From an uncultured Rhodospirillales bacterium (GTDB taxonomy: Bacteria; Pseudomonadota; Alphaproteobacteria; RF32; CAG-239), in assembly GCA_902761715.1 (NCBI GenBank), contig CACWLK010000002.1, positions 1-64,000 of the forward strand: 64,000 nt of DNA, read 5' to 3'. The notes beneath the pieces were generated by a model. It was not told the DNA's origin and did no database searches. It saw nothing but the letters and a program-made list of their open reading frames with translations. Positions 62,717-64,000 of the stretch are shown here, piece after piece. A program made the position numbers and the translations under genes. Position 1 is the first letter of the stretch, and each line of letters begins with the position of its first letter.

Positions 62717-62966
62717 CGGGACTTAGCTCAGCTTGGGTTATGCGCTTGCTTTGGGCTCGAGGATAAAAAATGCCTACAATGGCGTTTTTTACCGCAAGAG
62801 GCGAAGTTTGTTTATTCAAGCAAGGGAAGCGATAGCGACCGCAGCGAGATTAACAAACGAGTGACCGAAGCGAAGTTGTTGAGAGCCATGCTCGAAACTT
62901 ACGGAGCAAGACAAGATGTCGTAACATCTTGCGTTTTCAAGAAAAAGTATTATTATTTTTCATATT
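62717..62966 (+). repeat. 250-bp tandem unit, copy 2
   Basis: Directly abuts copy 1 and has the same length. I count seven differences in 250, all C/T changes. It carries the same broken tRNA-Pro start (62717-62755), the A6/T6 hairpin (62765-62790) and the CAAGATGT-CGTA-ACATCTTG hairpin (62912-62931). Its end runs without a gap into the intact tRNA-Pro at 62967, so the three tRNA starts are spaced by exactly 250 bp. Confidence 0.85.
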
Positions 62967-63043
62967 CGGGACTTAGCTCAGCCTGGTAGAGCGCTTGCTT
63001 TGGGAGCAAGATGTCGTAGGTTCGAATCCTATAGTCCCGACCA
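62967..63043 (+). tRNA. tRNA-Pro (anticodon TGG)
   Basis: A 77-nt cloverleaf with encoded CCA. The acceptor stem is CGGGACT/AGTCCCG, the D-stem GCTC/GAGC, the anticodon stem CTTGC/GCAAG around TTTGGGA (anticodon TGG), and the T-arm contains GGTTCGAATCC. All stems pair fully, so this is the functional copy among the fragments around it. A terminator follows at once. Confidence 0.97.
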
Positions 63044-63122
63044 ATTAAAAAGACACCCCTTGCGGTGTCTTTTTTTGTTGGCTTTAGGGCTAGGGTTCGA
63101 ACCTGCGAGAAAGTAGGTTCGA
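63025..63122 (+). repeat. tRNA-Pro 3'-end direct repeat, copy A
   Basis: This segment runs from inside the T-loop of tRNA-Pro (AATCCTATAGTCCCGACCA) through its terminator to a second T-arm-like GTAGGTTCGA (63113-63122). A closely matching segment starts 187 bp later at 63212. Between them (63123-63211) lie GC-rich hairpins such as GCCGGTCGGCTGAAAGCCGG and CATTGC-GGTA-GCAATG. The layout looks like a T-loop broken by inserted DNA. No gene is supported in 63044-63328. Confidence 0.8.
63046..63077 (+). terminator. terminator of tRNA-Pro
   Basis: AGACACC (63051-63057) pairs with GGTGTCT (63064-63070), followed by a T8 run. Confidence 0.88.
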
Positions 63123-63211
63123 CTACAAGGCAAAGGCGGATGGAAAGACGCCGGTCGGCTGAAAGCCGGTTGCCGCAGTGGAACAAGCATTGCGGTAGCA
63201 ATGTCGCGGAC

Positions 63212-63308
63212 AATCCTATAGTCCCGACCAATTAAAAAGACACCTTTGTGGTGTCTTTTTTTGTTGAACTTCGGGCTAGGGTTCGAACCTACGGAAAAGT
63301 AGGTTCGA
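63212..63308 (+). repeat. tRNA-Pro 3'-end direct repeat, copy B
   Basis: Begins with AATCCTATAGTCCCGACCA, identical to the tRNA-Pro 3' end, and continues with an equivalent terminator and the GGCTAGGGTTCGAACCT stretch to GTAGGTTCGA at 63299-63308. It has no 5' tRNA half, so it is a pseudo-tRNA end. Differences from copy A are scattered, including compensated changes in the terminator loop. Confidence 0.8.
63233..63263 (+). terminator. duplicated terminator hairpin in copy B
   Basis: AGACACC (63238-63244) pairs with GGTGTCT (63250-63256), then a T run. It is the copy of the tRNA-Pro terminator, kept intact although its tRNA is broken. Confidence 0.8.
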
Positions 63309-63328
63309 CTTTACTAATCTAATATTTT

Positions 63329-64000
63329 TTATTCTGCGTCGAGTTCAGAATCGGATTTTCTTTCCACTTCAAATCGTTTGCCTTTTACATATGCCCCGAT
63401 GAAATCACCGTTGTTTATCATAAAAATAAAAGGTCGATTGGCATTAAAAATTATTCTCCAATCTTTTCGCATTAAACCGTCAGCATAACCTATAACAACA
63501 CCTTCCGCATCGAATATCATAATAGCAGTATAGGCCTGAGCTTCTGTTCCTTTTTCAGCTGTCCCGATATTCGCCTTATGAATAATTTTGTCAACAGGCT
63601 GCGAAACATCAATTAATTTGCTTAAATCAGCATCTGCATCAAAAATTTTGTTAATTCCCCATTTTTTATAATATGAAATCATATCTTCATTATCATATTC
63701 AATTTTAAATCTGGGAATTGAGATATCTACCGGAACGGGATGATATCTCAAAAATAAATCGTTAGCATCCATTGTTTGCACAAATTCATTAAAATCAACC
63801 CCCTCTCTTGGCAAGAAAATATGCATCACATCTCCACTTTTATAAGGGAGCATAATGGCCTGCATTTTGTCGTCCTGATAATAATTGACCTTCTCGTTTC
63901 CGCCATGCATCATATCAACCTTATCAAGCGTTCCATCTAGAGAAGCAAAATCTTCAACTCTTGTCTTTCCGTCTTTGAAAGGATTTTCCCATTCATTCTT
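63329..64000 (-). CDS. serpin-family protease inhibitor, C-terminal part
   Basis: The frame is open to the right edge, so the N-terminal half lies outside. Visible are WENPF near the edge, MLPYKSGDVMHIFLPREG, DISIPRFKIEY, a breach/hinge region HKANIGTAEKGTEAQAYTA and the closing NANRPFIFMINNGDFIGAYV. The GTEAQAYTA hinge has the small residues expected of inhibitory serpins, while the following reactive loop (IMIFDAEGVVIG...) looks long. Serpins trap serine proteases; bacterial ones are known from gut organisms. Location cannot be judged without the N-terminus. Confidence 0.88.
   Translation of the reverse strand, partial: KNEWENPFKDGKTRVEDFASLDGTLDKVDMMHGGNEKVNYYQDDKMQAIMLPYKSGDVMHIFLPREGVDFNEFVQTMDANDLFLRYHPVPVDISIPRFKIEYDNEDMISYYKKWGINKIFDADADLSKLIDVSQPVDKIIHKANIGTAEKGTEAQAYTAIMIFDAEGVVIGYADGLMRKDWRIIFNANRPFIFMINNGDFIGAYVKGKRFEVERKSDSELDAE

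Noticed and set aside
62467-62966. The tandem units as a CRISPR array or insertion sequence
   Set aside because: The repeats are 250 bp with no spacer pattern, encode no transposase and have no terminal inverted repeats.
62953-63231. A 92-codon minus-strand frame covering the tRNA-Pro and its duplicated 3' end
   Set aside because: Its sequence (YRIRTYDILLPKQALYQAEL) is simply the antisense translation of the tRNA, a well-known source of spurious proteins. There is no ribosome site.

Overview
The window is a chromosomal segment of a low-GC alphaproteobacterium, probably host- or gut-associated. The lineage call rests on several markers. The minus-strand order miaB-phoH-ybeY-corC-lnt-HTH regulator-metK-trmB is typical of Alphaproteobacteria. 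There is a MipZ-type ParA ATPase, an alphaproteobacterial SspB, LpxI instead of LpxH, and a permuted two-piece tmRNA whose acceptor piece precedes its coding piece. Host association is an inference from a bacterial serpin, a MIF-like tautomerase, TspO and a large surface-polysaccharide investment.

Layout. 1-8 kb: end of a beta-barrel protein, then the trmB to miaB block. 8-13 kb: a TerB-like protein, an orphan charged protein, YggT-like, DUF167 and FolD, a receiver-like protein, a YqaA-type membrane protein and infA. 13-20 kb: a coupled D,D-carboxypeptidase, MipZ and membrane-protein unit, two tandem NhaD/ArsB-type permeases and two secreted proteins of unknown function. 20-24 kb: an alpha/beta hydrolase, an archaemetzincin-like protease, sspB beside ssrA, and the nucleotide genes folA, thyA and a MazG-like enzyme. 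24-35 kb: a very AT-rich surface-polysaccharide island with glycosyltransferases, UDP-galactopyranose mutase and an iron-sulfur/pyruvyl-transferase fusion. 35-44 kb: ftsY, a shortened mtaB, orphans including one compositionally foreign gene at 39855, then xseA, an M23 peptidase and uppP. 44-52 kb: ackA-pta, a secreted protein with an AI-2E family transporter, lpxA-lpxI-lpxB and nagB. 52-58 kb: pip, msrB, the dTDP-rhamnose operon rfbACDB and a MIF homologue. 57.5-64 kb: alaS, tspO, map-radC, then a rearranged tRNA-Pro locus and a serpin that runs off the right edge.

Functionally the window is rich in envelope work. It contains lipid A synthesis (lpxA, lpxI, lpxB), undecaprenyl phosphate recycling (uppP), peptidoglycan trimming (D,D-carboxypeptidase, M23), lipoprotein acylation (lnt), division-site placement (mipZ), dTDP-rhamnose and galactofuranose precursors, and the glycosyltransferases that would use them. 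A second theme is RNA and protein quality control (tmRNA, SspB, YbeY, MiaB, MtaB, TrmB, MsrB).

The least ordinary structures are the following. Around tRNA-Pro (62.4-63.3 kb), two 250-bp tandem units each begin with a broken tRNA-Pro 5' half, in exact register with the intact gene, and the tRNA 3' end is duplicated downstream. Glycosyltransferases of different families share a C-terminal tail. NagB has Cys in place of the catalytic Asp72. Gene starts were moved to the best ribosome-binding site where the longest frame looked wrong. All functions are read from sequence without database searches.
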